A stretch of DNA of 7,053 nt from Phycisphaerae bacterium (lineage in GTDB: Bacteria > Planctomycetota > Phycisphaerae > SM23-33): the NCBI GenBank assembly GCA_030610965.1, contig JAUWQU010000194.1:1-7053 (forward strand), written 5' to 3'. Each line of letters begins with the position of its first letter. The stretch's first letter is position 1. Below the pieces are notes generated by a model, which searched no databases, was not told where the DNA came from, and worked only from the letters and a program-made list of their open reading frames with translations. Position numbers and translations under genes: made by a program. This document shows positions 1-5,713 of the stretch, piece after piece.

Positions 1-88
1 ACGGGGCTATTGTCCTGTTCTGACATTTCGCCCAGCACTCATGGTAATGGTAGGGTTCGACAGGCGAGTTTCACAAAGAACCCCGAAG

Positions 89-110
89 CCCAGGGATAGC
101 AATCCCTGGG
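89..110 (-). terminator. Hairpin terminator behind the 3D-domain gene
   Basis: A perfect 9-bp inverted repeat, CCCAGGGAT and ATCCCTGGG, encloses a 4-base loop. It lies about 50 bases past the stop codon of the minus-strand 3D gene. Read on the minus strand, the stem is followed by CTTCGGGGTTCTTTG, a moderately T-rich tail but not an uninterrupted T tract. The position and the perfect stem support a rho-independent terminator; the weak tail keeps the confidence moderate. I see no gene or other signal in bases 1-88. Confidence 0.6.
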
Positions 111-158
111 AGCCCCCCACCCACCCAAGAGCCGCGATGACGGGCCAAGGCCCCCACG

Positions 159-863
159 TCAGTCCAGGTAGACCGTCACGTCCATCCAGCGGGCGCCCCA
201 CCTGGTGGCACGCTCGTGGGACAGGAAGAACAGGTCCAGACGGCGGCCTTTGATCTTGCCGCCGCGGTCGAGTACCGAAACCGGCGCCCCGCCGTAATAG
301 CCGGGAACCGAAAGCCTCGTGCCGAAGCCCAAGACTCTGGTGTCGGCGGCGACAAAATGCGATCGGTTGGCGTAAATGCTTTTGCCGCTGGCCGTTACGC
401 CATCGTTATAGCCCCCGCAGCACTTCTCGCAGGGACAGTACGCGGTAACCAGCATGCGCATGGTTCGCGTTCGGGGCCCCGGGGCCGGCGGTGCGGCAGG
501 CCTGGCCGGCGCTGGAGGCCTGGATGGGGCAATGGGCCGACCGGCATCCGAGGGCGCCGACGGCTCGGCCGGGACAGCAGTCGGGGCGTGGCCGATGGCG
601 GACGGGGCCTTGCCGGCCCTGCTGTCGGCATCGACGATGGGCGCGGTGGCGGCCAGGAATGGTTGGTCCGGGAGGTCTTCGATAGTTCCTGCCGGCGGGC
701 GTGGGCTGATTGCCAGTATCACGGCCTGGGCGCCTGTGGTCGTTGTCCGGCCGTCATCGCCCGAACCGCCAAGCCAGAACGGGGCGCAGGCGGCCAATGG
801 AAGGAAAATCGCCAGTCTCTTGAGTCTAACTCTTGCAGCTTTTCGCTTTGATTTTTCGGACAC
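159..863 (-). CDS. 3D-domain protein, probable lipoprotein (cell-wall remodelling)
   Basis: A 234-residue protein in three parts. First is a signal peptide with a basic start (SEKSKRKAARVRLKR), a short hydrophobic stretch and a lipobox-like LAAC ending at Cys26. Next is a disordered Pro/Ala-rich linker, about residues 54-133. Last is a C-terminal 3D domain, about 137-234, with the Cys-rich opening VTAYCPCEKCCGG (Cys143, 145, 148, 149) and the three aspartates that name the family: Asp174 (VAAD), Asp199 (VLDRGG) and Asp210 (RLDLFF). 3D domains share the double-psi beta-barrel of MltA-type lytic transglycosylases and are thought to act on peptidoglycan; the substrate here is inferred. I chose GTG at 861-863 because GGAAGAG lies 11 bases upstream and it gives a normal-length lipoprotein signal. 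An in-frame ATG at 927-929 would add 22 residues but has no ribosome site. The gene is monocistronic, with its own promoter and terminator. Confidence 0.85.
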   Translation of the reverse strand: MSEKSKRKAARVRLKRLAIFLPLAACAPFWLGGSGDDGRTTTTGAQAVILAISPRPPAGTIEDLPDQPFLAATAPIVDADSRAGKAPSAIGHAPTAVPAEPSAPSDAGRPIAPSRPPAPARPAAPPAPGPRTRTMRMLVTAYCPCEKCCGGYNDGVTASGKSIYANRSHFVAADTRVLGFGTRLSVPGYYGGAPVSVLDRGGKIKGRRLDLFFLSHERATRWGARWMDVTVYLD

Positions 864-945
864 GGGATGTATGTCTCTTCCGCAACGCCCCTCTCCTGTT
901 GCGAACAGACTTTCGAGCCGGACCTCCATCAGGCGCGAAAGCCAA

Positions 946-979
946 AGGTCACCACAGTGACATCCTTGTCACCGGACCT
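946..979. repeat. Nested inverted repeats in the 3D gene leader
   Basis: Three alternating 5-mers, GTCAC (948-952), GTGAC (957-961) and GTCAC (968-972), let the middle one pair with either neighbour. An outer pair, AGGTC (946-950) with GACCT (975-979), can close around the second option. The block lies between the predicted transcription start near 1009 and the 3D start codon, so it would be in the untranslated leader. It could be a leader structure or a binding site for a dimeric regulator; nothing else supports either. Confidence 0.4.
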
Positions 980-1015
980 GGCCAGAGCGGAAAGCCGCTT
1001 CGGCCGAATCGGGGG

Positions 1016-1043
1016 ATTATACCGGCTCGCCCCTCTGAATCAA
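1016..1043 (-). promoter_or_regulatory. Sigma-70-like promoter for the 3D gene
   Basis: On the minus strand TTGATT (1038-1043, four of six to consensus) and a perfect TATAAT (1016-1021) are separated by 16 bases. Transcription would start near 1009, right at the palindrome TTCGGCCGAA (999-1008), and give a leader of about 145 bases to the GTG start. The palindrome's position at the start site makes it a candidate operator. Confidence 0.6.
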
Positions 1044-1158
1044 TGGCTTTTGACGACAGTTTTTTCGGGAACGTCTCGGCCGGGGGAGTGTCTTTGTTTT
1101 GGCCATTGTAGCCTTGGTGTTTGCTGTTTGTTCGTTGTTTATTCGTAATTTGTTTTGA

Positions 1159-1200
1159 GGCCTGGTCTTTCGCCGGGCCGGCGAGCTGCCACCGCCGGCC
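1159..1200 (+). promoter_or_regulatory. Two overlapping, mutually exclusive hairpins ahead of the methyltransferase
   Basis: Stem A pairs 1159-1165 with 1173-1179 (seven pairs including one G-U, loop of seven). Stem B pairs GGCCGGCG at 1176-1183 with CGCCGGCC at 1193-1200 (eight perfect pairs, loop of nine). They share 1176-1179 and cannot form together. No T tract follows either stem, so this is not a standard attenuator. In such GC-rich DNA chance pairing is common, hence the low confidence. Confidence 0.3.
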
Positions 1201-1271
1201 AATCGTCTCCGCCGGAGTGCCTCTGCCGCCATGGCCGTGCTATGGGTGGACGGGTGTGGTAGGATGGGCTC

Positions 1272-1901
1272 ATGTCGCTGGTGCCCGTGGAACTGCCTGA
1301 CGCCCTGCCGGATGCCACGCCCGAAGTGAAAGCCTTCATCTCCGATGCCCAATCGCGGATCGACGCGTTCATCGAGTCCCACCTAGCCGAACCGGTGAAT
1401 GCGTTCGTGCCGAGCAATTTCCCGCTGGTGTATGGCGCACTGCGTCACGTGGCCGAGGCCCACCTGTCGGCCGGGCCGCTGTTCTGCGAATGGGGCAGCG
1501 GCGCCGGCGTTGTGGCATGCCTGGCGGGGATGGTCGGCTTCGACGCGTGCGGCATCGAGTTCGATGCGGACCTGGTGACCCTGTCCAAGGGGCTGGCTCG
1601 CGATTACCGCCTGAAGGTCGGCTTTTATCGCGGCAATCTCGTCCCCCACGGCGGGCAGCGGATCGCCGAGCAGGTCGACGAGTTCGAGTGGCTCGCCGTC
1701 GGCGGGCCGGACCCCTACGACGAGATGGACCTGGACATCGACGACTTCGACGTGATCTTCGCCTACCCCTGGCCGGGCGAGCAGCGCGTTCTCGAGCAAA
1801 TGTTCGACCGCTTCGCCGCCGATGGCGCCCTGCTGATGACCTACAACGGCACGGAGGGCATCCGCCTGTTTCGAAGGCGATCGGACAGGGCGGACTGGTG
1901 A
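1272..1901 (+). CDS. Class I SAM-dependent methyltransferase-like protein
   Basis: A 209-residue soluble protein. A helical N-terminal part (about 1-65) precedes a Rossmann-type core. SAM-binding motif I is FCEWGSGAG (residues 71-79), followed by the acidic residue that normally holds the ribose hydroxyls, Glu96 in GIEFD. A later strand, DFDVIFAYPWP (158-168), sits where class I enzymes carry their motif IV. The closing segment, ADGALLMTYNG, is typical of strands 5-6. The substrate cannot be told; the YPWP motif only loosely resembles the (D/N)PP(Y/F) motif of N-methyltransferases. The start is fixed by an in-frame TAG at 1260-1262, after which ATG 1272 is the first start, with AGGA seven bases upstream. 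It is divergent from the 3D gene, and the ferredoxin downstream has its own promoter, so it is probably monocistronic. Confidence 0.75.
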   Translation: MSLVPVELPDALPDATPEVKAFISDAQSRIDAFIESHLAEPVNAFVPSNFPLVYGALRHVAEAHLSAGPLFCEWGSGAGVVACLAGMVGFDACGIEFDADLVTLSKGLARDYRLKVGFYRGNLVPHGGQRIAEQVDEFEWLAVGGPDPYDEMDLDIDDFDVIFAYPWPGEQRVLEQMFDRFAADGALLMTYNGTEGIRLFRRRSDRADW

Positions 1902-1974
1902 TACAGGTACCCGGAGCCCTGGCGACCGAGGTCCATGCGGGCGGCGCGGATTGCGAAAACTCCTCGCGGGGCAA

Positions 1975-2004
1975 TTCCCAACAGCTCGGACAGCACGCTA
2001 TAAT
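1975..2004 (+). promoter_or_regulatory. Promoter for the ferredoxin gene
   Basis: A perfect TATAAT at 1999-2004 lies 18 bases after TTCCCA (1975-1980, four of six to TTGACA). Transcription would start near 2011, about 60 bases before the GTG start of the ferredoxin. The -35 box is weak, so the assignment rests mainly on the -10 box and its position. Confidence 0.5.
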
Positions 2005-2055
2005 TCGGTCGATAGGGGCCGGTAAGTGTATTGCAGGCCGATGGCCGACAAGTGC

Positions 2056-2062
2056 AAGGGAG
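2056..2062 (+). promoter_or_regulatory. Ribosome binding site fixing the GTG start of the ferredoxin
   Basis: AAGGGAG lies seven bases before GTG at 2070-2072. An upstream in-frame TTG at 2031 would add 13 residues that contain this site and do not resemble a ferredoxin N-terminus, so GTG 2070 is the better start. Confidence 0.75.
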
Positions 2063-2069
2063 TCGAAAC

Positions 2070-2261
2070 GTGAAAGCAACCGTGGACGATAGCTGCATCG
2101 CGTGCGGCCTGTGCGTCGATGTATGCCCGGAAGTCTTCAAGATGCCCGACAGCGCGGAAATAGCGGAGGTGATCGTCGACGAGGTCCCCGAGGCGGACCA
2201 AGGCACGTGCCGCGAGGCGGCCGACGGATGCCCCGTCGAAGCGATCCACCTGACCGACTGA
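2070..2261 (+). CDS. Small single-cluster [4Fe-4S] ferredoxin
   Basis: A 63-residue acidic electron carrier. The N-terminal half has CIACGLCVDVCP, with Cys9, 12, 15 and 19. The C-terminal half has only Cys47 and Cys54 (DGCPVEAI), not a second full CxxCxxC set, so it binds one cluster rather than two. By analogy with the monocluster ferredoxin of Thermotoga maritima, Cys9, 12, 15 and 54 would ligate the cluster and Cys19 with Cys47 could form a disulfide; this is inference from spacing. Length is normal for the type, about 60 residues. It has its own promoter and no redox partner gene nearby, so its partner is unknown. It shows no signal peptide, fitting a cytoplasmic role. Confidence 0.9.
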   Translation: MKATVDDSCIACGLCVDVCPEVFKMPDSAEIAEVIVDEVPEADQGTCREAADGCPVEAIHLTD

Positions 2262-2292
2262 CCCGCGACGGCTGGGCTATCGAAGATTTGCC

Positions 2293-2308
2293 CGGGCCGC
2301 CCGGCCCG
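2293..2308 (+). other. GC hairpin behind the ferredoxin gene
   Basis: CGGGCC (2293-2298) and GGCCCG (2303-2308) form a 6-bp all-GC stem with a GCCC loop, 31 bases after the ferredoxin stop. No T tract follows, so it may slow or protect the transcript end but is not a standard intrinsic terminator. Confidence 0.3.
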
Positions 2309-2384
2309 TGATGGAATCATCGAGAAGGCCCACGGCGGTCGCGAGGCGCGGCGGGGCATCTCATTTGACGAAAGAACGACTCCC

Positions 2385-2522
2385 ATGAAGCGACGCGAGT
2401 TTCTGGCGGCCCCCGCGGCGACTGTGGCGGCGAGTCTGTCCCCTCTGGCTGGCGAGGCGAAAGCTGCCGACGATGCGCCCGCGAATCAGAAGGACCTCGA
2501 CGGTGAAACCAGAGCAGTCTAG
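2385..2522 (+). pseudogene. Orphan twin-arginine leader, probable 5' stump of a lost exported protein
   Basis: A 45-codon frame opens with MKRREFLAAPAATVAASL, a textbook twin-arginine (Tat) signal: RR followed by x-F-L, then an Ala-rich hydrophobic stretch and a likely cleavage zone at EAKAADD (about residues 24-30). Only some 15 residues follow before TAG. Leaders of this type normally precede several hundred residues of a folded exported enzyme, often cofactor-binding in Planctomycetota. Here no domain is left, and DNA past the stop is occupied by a minus-strand gene. The ribosome site is weak (GAAAG about 11 bases before ATG). The best reading is a gene truncated at its 5' end by a deletion or by arrival of the minus-strand block. 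A real short secreted peptide cannot be excluded. The parent family cannot be named. Confidence 0.55.
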
Positions 2523-2734
2523 TTCTCTCGCTTGCCCAATGAACGGCATACCCCCATGGCGATCAGGCCTATGAGGGGGATGACAAAACTTATCAGGGAG
2601 TTCTGTAAGAGAGGCGGGGAATGGCTGGGGCCGAAGTAAATCGCACGGATCAATAGAAAGACGGAAATGGCAATCCCAACTATGAACATCACCAATCCGG
2701 TGCTTGCTCCTACGATACAGAGCGTGGACTTCAT
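2519..2734 (-). CDS. Small two-helix membrane protein
   Basis: A 71-residue protein of unknown function. It has two strongly hydrophobic segments, about residues 5-29 (LCIVGASTGLVMFIVGIAIS and following) and 46-63, joined by a short loop (YFGPSHSPPLLQN), and ends in a basic tail (CRSLGKREN). This predicts an inner-membrane hairpin. I could not place it in a family. The ATG at 2732-2734 is preceded at six bases by AAGGGAG, a strong ribosome site and the main argument that the gene is real. An in-frame GTG at 2750-2752 overlaps that site and is unlikely as start. It begins 37 bases after the stop of the GH36 gene on the same strand and is probably the last gene of that operon. Its TAG overlaps the stop of the converging Tat-leader frame. 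Confidence 0.6.
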   Translation of the reverse strand: MKSTLCIVGASTGLVMFIVGIAISVFLLIRAIYFGPSHSPPLLQNSLISFVIPLIGLIAMGVCRSLGKREN

Positions 2735-2740
2735 CGAACA

Positions 2741-2747
2741 CTCCCTT
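2741..2747 (-). promoter_or_regulatory. Ribosome binding site of the small membrane protein
   Basis: AAGGGAG on the minus strand lies six bases before ATG 2732-2734. It selects that start over the upstream GTG and supports this short frame as a translated gene. Confidence 0.6.
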
Positions 2748-2771
2748 CTCACACTGTAGCAATAGAGGCGC

Positions 2772-4565
2772 TCACCGCGTTTGCCTGCGCAGCACGGCGT
2801 GAGCGGCTGCTGGGACGGGGAGCCGGTTGAGCCCGGCGACTAGGTTCATCTCTGTATCCGTCAGCACCTCACCGGTGCAGCTTGTCACCTTCATTTGCAT
2901 CGGCCCCAGCGGCTCGGCCAGGTCGAGCAGCAGTTCGGAAGCATACGCGCCGTTGACGAGGATCAACTGCTCGGGAATCTCCTCGTCCAGCTTGAGCGGC
3001 AAGCTCGAATAAAACGCGGCCAGGAGCTTTGCCTCGTTCCTGGCCACCACGAGCGGATAGAGCATGTGCGGATACAACGGCCGGAGTTCGCCGTCCAGCA
3101 GCACGTCTGCGTGCTGGCGAACGAACGCCAGTTGCTGCTTGAGCATTCGCCGGTGCGATTCGGTCAACTCGGTCATCTTTCGCGATATCTGCGGGACGGA
3201 GAACAGGGCGTGAATGATCTGCATGGCCGCGCTGTGATCGGGCTCGTCGTCGTGCCACGTGATCGGGTCGGCATGGACGACTGTATCGCCGCAGAGCAGA
3301 CGAATATCCAGCGTGCGAACGCGGTTGTCGCCGATGCTGTTGGGGCAGTCAACGGCCCGGAACATGTTCCCATACTTGCGCATGGCCGGGCCGTTGTAGG
3401 CCTGGCGGAACTCGATCAGGACATCCGGATTGATCGCCTGAAGCCGGGCCATTACATCATCGAGAAGCTTGCAGACGCCCTCACCTATCGAGACGCAATC
3501 GCGGCGGTCGTCGTCCGTATCCTCAACGCCCCGGCCAAGGCCGATGCTACCGATGAAGTCCATCTTGAAACCGTCAATCCCGTACCGGCGGATGAACTTC
3601 TCATACGTCTCAACCAGATACGCGCGGGTCTCGGCGAAGCGCGGGTCAAGGCTGTACCACCGTGCCCCAACCCGTCCCGGCAGGAGCATGTCCCTGAAAC
3701 GCTCATACGCCTTGGACTCTATACCTACGAAGGGCACGGAGAACCAGACCATGTATTTCATTCCCATGGCCTGCACCCGTTTGACATGGCCGGCGAAGTC
3801 GGGGAGTTTCTCCGTACTCACCTCCCAGTCGCCATTGTTCTGATAGCCGAAGTCCTTCTGGTCGGTCTGCCAGCCATCATCCAGAATCACCGTATCCATA
3901 CCCATCTCTTTGGCGAGGGCACACTGGGTTTCCAGATCGTCGGGATCGATGTTGAGATTGTAACTGTACCAGGAGGACAGCAGCGGCATGCGGGCCGCGT
4001 CCGGGACGGCGCAGGGCGCATACTCCGCCATTCCCGCCCACCACGTGGAGACATCCTTAAGGGCGGTGTAATATGGGATTCGCCGAAAGTCGAAACGCAA
4101 CGTAACGGAATACTCCGCCACCGCACCGACCGTCGCGCCAAAGATCACCGCACGGGATCTGTACACCTTCCCATTTGTGTAAGACCCGCCAAGTTCGCTG
4201 TCATGCATGGCATCGGACAAGGCCCAGGTGCAGGCATTGACACCTTCCAGGTTGTACAGGCTGTAGACCGGCATTGACGAGTTGGCCTTGCACTGGATGT
4301 AGTTCTCCGTGCCGGTACCCGCGTCCAAAGCCCGGTTCTGAAAGCATCGCGAGTTCCACTTGTAGTGAAGATCGACCGAGGGCAGCTCCCAGGTCAGACT
4401 CAGCTTCGGCAGCGGCGCCGGTGCGTCCGCGGACACCTTCAGCCGCACCTCAAACAGCCCCGACTCCGGCCCTTCCTTGCATGTAAGGTCAGCCGCAAAG
4501 GCGCCCAACTCGGCTTCCAGCGTTATCTCGATACCATTGCACTTGACGGTGGGTGTTACAGACAT
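2772..4565 (-). CDS. GH36-family alpha-galactosidase-like glycoside hydrolase
   Basis: A 597-residue enzyme with the clan GH-D layout: an N-terminal beta-sandwich (about 1-180), a TIM barrel (about 190-500) and a small C-terminal beta domain. Visible motifs are LLSSWYSYN (195-203), ILDDGW (227-232), the nucleophile motif DGFKMDF with Asp336, and FRAVDCPNS, where Asp406 fits the acid/base. GH36 enzymes are retaining alpha-galactosidases, with some alpha-N-acetylgalactosaminidases and raffinose synthase-like members; alpha-galactosidase is the likeliest but the exact sugar is inferred. There is no signal peptide, so it should act in the cytoplasm on imported oligosaccharides, unlike the exported hydrolase upstream. 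It is shorter than many bacterial GH36 enzymes (about 700 residues) but keeps all core motifs. AAGGA lies 11 bases before ATG. It follows the esterase gene by 34 bases and precedes the membrane protein by 37. Confidence 0.88.
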   Translation of the reverse strand: MSVTPTVKCNGIEITLEAELGAFAADLTCKEGPESGLFEVRLKVSADAPAPLPKLSLTWELPSVDLHYKWNSRCFQNRALDAGTGTENYIQCKANSSMPVYSLYNLEGVNACTWALSDAMHDSELGGSYTNGKVYRSRAVIFGATVGAVAEYSVTLRFDFRRIPYYTALKDVSTWWAGMAEYAPCAVPDAARMPLLSSWYSYNLNIDPDDLETQCALAKEMGMDTVILDDGWQTDQKDFGYQNNGDWEVSTEKLPDFAGHVKRVQAMGMKYMVWFSVPFVGIESKAYERFRDMLLPGRVGARWYSLDPRFAETRAYLVETYEKFIRRYGIDGFKMDFIGSIGLGRGVEDTDDDRRDCVSIGEGVCKLLDDVMARLQAINPDVLIEFRQAYNGPAMRKYGNMFRAVDCPNSIGDNRVRTLDIRLLCGDTVVHADPITWHDDEPDHSAAMQIIHALFSVPQISRKMTELTESHRRMLKQQLAFVRQHADVLLDGELRPLYPHMLYPLVVARNEAKLLAAFYSSLPLKLDEEIPEQLILVNGAYASELLLDLAEPLGPMQMKVTSCTGEVLTDTEMNLVAGLNRLPVPAAAHAVLRRQTR

Positions 4566-4599
4566 CTTTCTCTCGTTCCTTATCCGTATGACAGATCGG

Positions 4600-5547
4600 C
4601 TACTTGTTATCGTTTGCCCAGGCGCCTTTGTCGGTCAGCGACTTCTGCAGTTTCTCATCCTTATGCAATTCCCCGATGACGCCGAGCCGGCGCAGCCAGG
4701 ACTCGCCCAGGGGATGCCAATCCATTTGCTGGTAAAAGTGACCGCCGTGGGAGAAGAAGTGCAGTTCCGAAAACGCGACATTGTTCTTCCGCAGGGCGAT
4801 GAAGAACTGCAAGCTGTTCTCGGCGGGCACAAGCTTGTCCTGCCCGCCATGGGCCAGGAACGTCGGCGGGGTGTCCGGCGTAACCTGCAATTCGTTGGAC
4901 AGGTTATCGACGAGTTCCTGCGGCGGGTCCTTGGGCAGCAGCCTGTCTCGCGAAGGCATGTAACCATTGGGCCATTGATGACTGAACTTGCCCTGCATCG
5001 TGATGACGGAATTGATCAGAAACACGTAGTCGGGCCGGCAACTCATCCTCTCGATCGGATCCTTGGCGTCCTTGTCGCCCCGGTCGTAATGGGTCGCCAG
5101 CGTCGAGGCCAGGTGCCCGCCCGACGACCCGCCGAGAATGCCGATACGGTTCGGGTCGAGGCCCCACTTATCGGCGTTGCTGCGGATGATCCGCATGGAT
5201 CGCTGAGCGTCGTTCAGCGGCATAGGGTGCTTGTAGCCATAAACGGGCAGCCTGTACTTGACCACGTACGCCGCGATGCCCAGGCCGTTGAGCCACGTGA
5301 CATTCTTAGACGTGTCCGAGTGATGCTTGTACCCGCCGGCGGGCAGGATAAGCACGGCCGGCCTCTTCTCGGCGGTCTGCGTGCCGGGGTAGAGATGCAG
5401 CTTGGGTATGTGCTCTTCCTTGACGTCCTTAAGCTCCGGCGAGTCCTTGGGCCATATCTCGATGGCCTCGGCGGCGGTTGCATTATGGGCAACCGCCATA
5501 ACCGCCAGAACCAACACGCCGAGCAACGCGGGTTTGCGGCTTTTCAT
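4600..5547 (-). CDS. Secreted alpha/beta hydrolase, acetyl-esterase-like (BD-FAE type)
   Basis: A 315-residue protein with a Sec signal peptide (MKSRKPALLGVLVLAVMAVA, likely cut near Ala25-Ala26) and an alpha/beta-hydrolase domain. The oxyanion-hole segment is LPAGGY (68-73). The nucleophile elbow is GGSSGGHLA with Ser141. The acid is probably Asp237 in HGGQDKLVP, and the histidine probably His270 in SHGGHFY. The elbow and spacing match the group of carbohydrate esterases and feruloyl-esterase-like enzymes often annotated as acetylxylan esterase or BD-FAE; a lipase or peptidase role is less likely. It should remove acetyl or similar acyl groups from a glycan outside the cytoplasm. ATG 5545-5547 is chosen because AAGGAG lies nine bases upstream. 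Another ATG at 5554-5556 abuts that site, and a frame reaching 5625 adds a tail unlike any export signal. It is co-transcribed with the GH36 gene 34 bases downstream. Confidence 0.87.
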   Translation of the reverse strand: MKSRKPALLGVLVLAVMAVAHNATAAEAIEIWPKDSPELKDVKEEHIPKLHLYPGTQTAEKRPAVLILPAGGYKHHSDTSKNVTWLNGLGIAAYVVKYRLPVYGYKHPMPLNDAQRSMRIIRSNADKWGLDPNRIGILGGSSGGHLASTLATHYDRGDKDAKDPIERMSCRPDYVFLINSVITMQGKFSHQWPNGYMPSRDRLLPKDPPQELVDNLSNELQVTPDTPPTFLAHGGQDKLVPAENSLQFFIALRKNNVAFSELHFFSHGGHFYQQMDWHPLGESWLRRLGVIGELHKDEKLQKSLTDKGAWANDNK

Positions 5548-5556
5548 CACGATCAT

Positions 5557-5562
5557 CTCCTT
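5557..5562 (-). promoter_or_regulatory. Ribosome binding site fixing the esterase start
   Basis: AAGGAG on the minus strand, nine bases before ATG 5545-5547 and directly against the alternative ATG 5554-5556. Only the former has workable spacing, and it places the signal peptide at the true N-terminus. Confidence 0.75.
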
Positions 5563-5626
5563 GAAAAGGTTCTTATGTCGGCAAACGCAAGATCGCCCAG
5601 ATTCCAGCCCGCGCCTGCCTCCCATC

Positions 5627-5649
5627 GCCTGACATATCGGGGATCAGGC
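5627..5649 (-). other. Weak hairpin between sulfatase and esterase genes
   Basis: GCCTGA (5627-5632) and TCAGGC (5644-5649) form a 6-bp stem with an 11-base loop in the 166-base gap between the two genes. No T tract follows, so it is not a clear terminator; it could be a processing or stability element. I found no convincing promoter in this gap. Confidence 0.25.
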
Positions 5650-5713
5650 CGGATCGCATCAGGGGCTTCCCGGGCAGGCTTCCGGATTGTCGACCGGCCG
5701 AACGCAGTCTGTT

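Larger units (their letters stand above)
930..1271. other. Divergent intergenic region between the 3D and methyltransferase genes
   Basis: This 342-base stretch has no convincing gene. From left to right it holds the nested repeats at 946-979, a 10-bp palindrome TTCGGCCGAA at 999-1008, the minus-strand promoter at 1016-1043, a T/G-rich segment at about 1091-1156 (near 35% G+C by hand count, against GC-rich surroundings), and overlapping hairpins at 1159-1200. A weak plus-strand promoter is possible inside the T/G-rich part (TTGCTG at 1121-1126 and CGTAAT at 1144-1149, 17 bases apart), but the -35 match is only three of six. Confidence 0.6.

Noticed and set aside
51..75. GGTTCGA (54-60), which resembles a tRNA or tmRNA T-loop
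   Set aside because: The flanking bases do not form a 5-bp T-stem, and no acceptor stem or anticodon arm is found around it.
216..960. Plus-strand open frames opposite the 3D gene
   Set aside because: They are low-complexity Gly/Ala/Arg-rich translations in codon register with the 3D gene, which has clear 3D and lipobox motifs.
1017..1150. A short basic minus-strand peptide (MAKTKTLPRPRRSRKN and on) ending inside the 3D promoter
   Set aside because: It has no ribosome site, overlaps the promoter boxes and derives its composition from the A/C-rich strand of the low-GC segment.
1231..1244. Upstream ATG codons at 1231 and 1242 as methyltransferase starts
   Set aside because: The first is out of frame. 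The second is in frame but meets TAG at 1260-1262.
1383..2092. Arg-rich open frames in other phases and on the minus strand over the methyltransferase
   Set aside because: They are composition artefacts of GC-rich DNA. The plus-strand frame at 1272-1901 holds a SAM-binding motif and a ribosome site.
2895..4277. A 460-codon open frame on the plus strand opposite the GH36 gene, with similar long frames at 4477-5973 and 5687-6913
   Set aside because: Each runs in codon register opposite a real gene, so a stop would need TTA, CTA or TCA in the sense gene, which are rare in GC-rich coding DNA. Their translations show no domain or export signal, while the minus-strand frames carry complete catalytic motifs.
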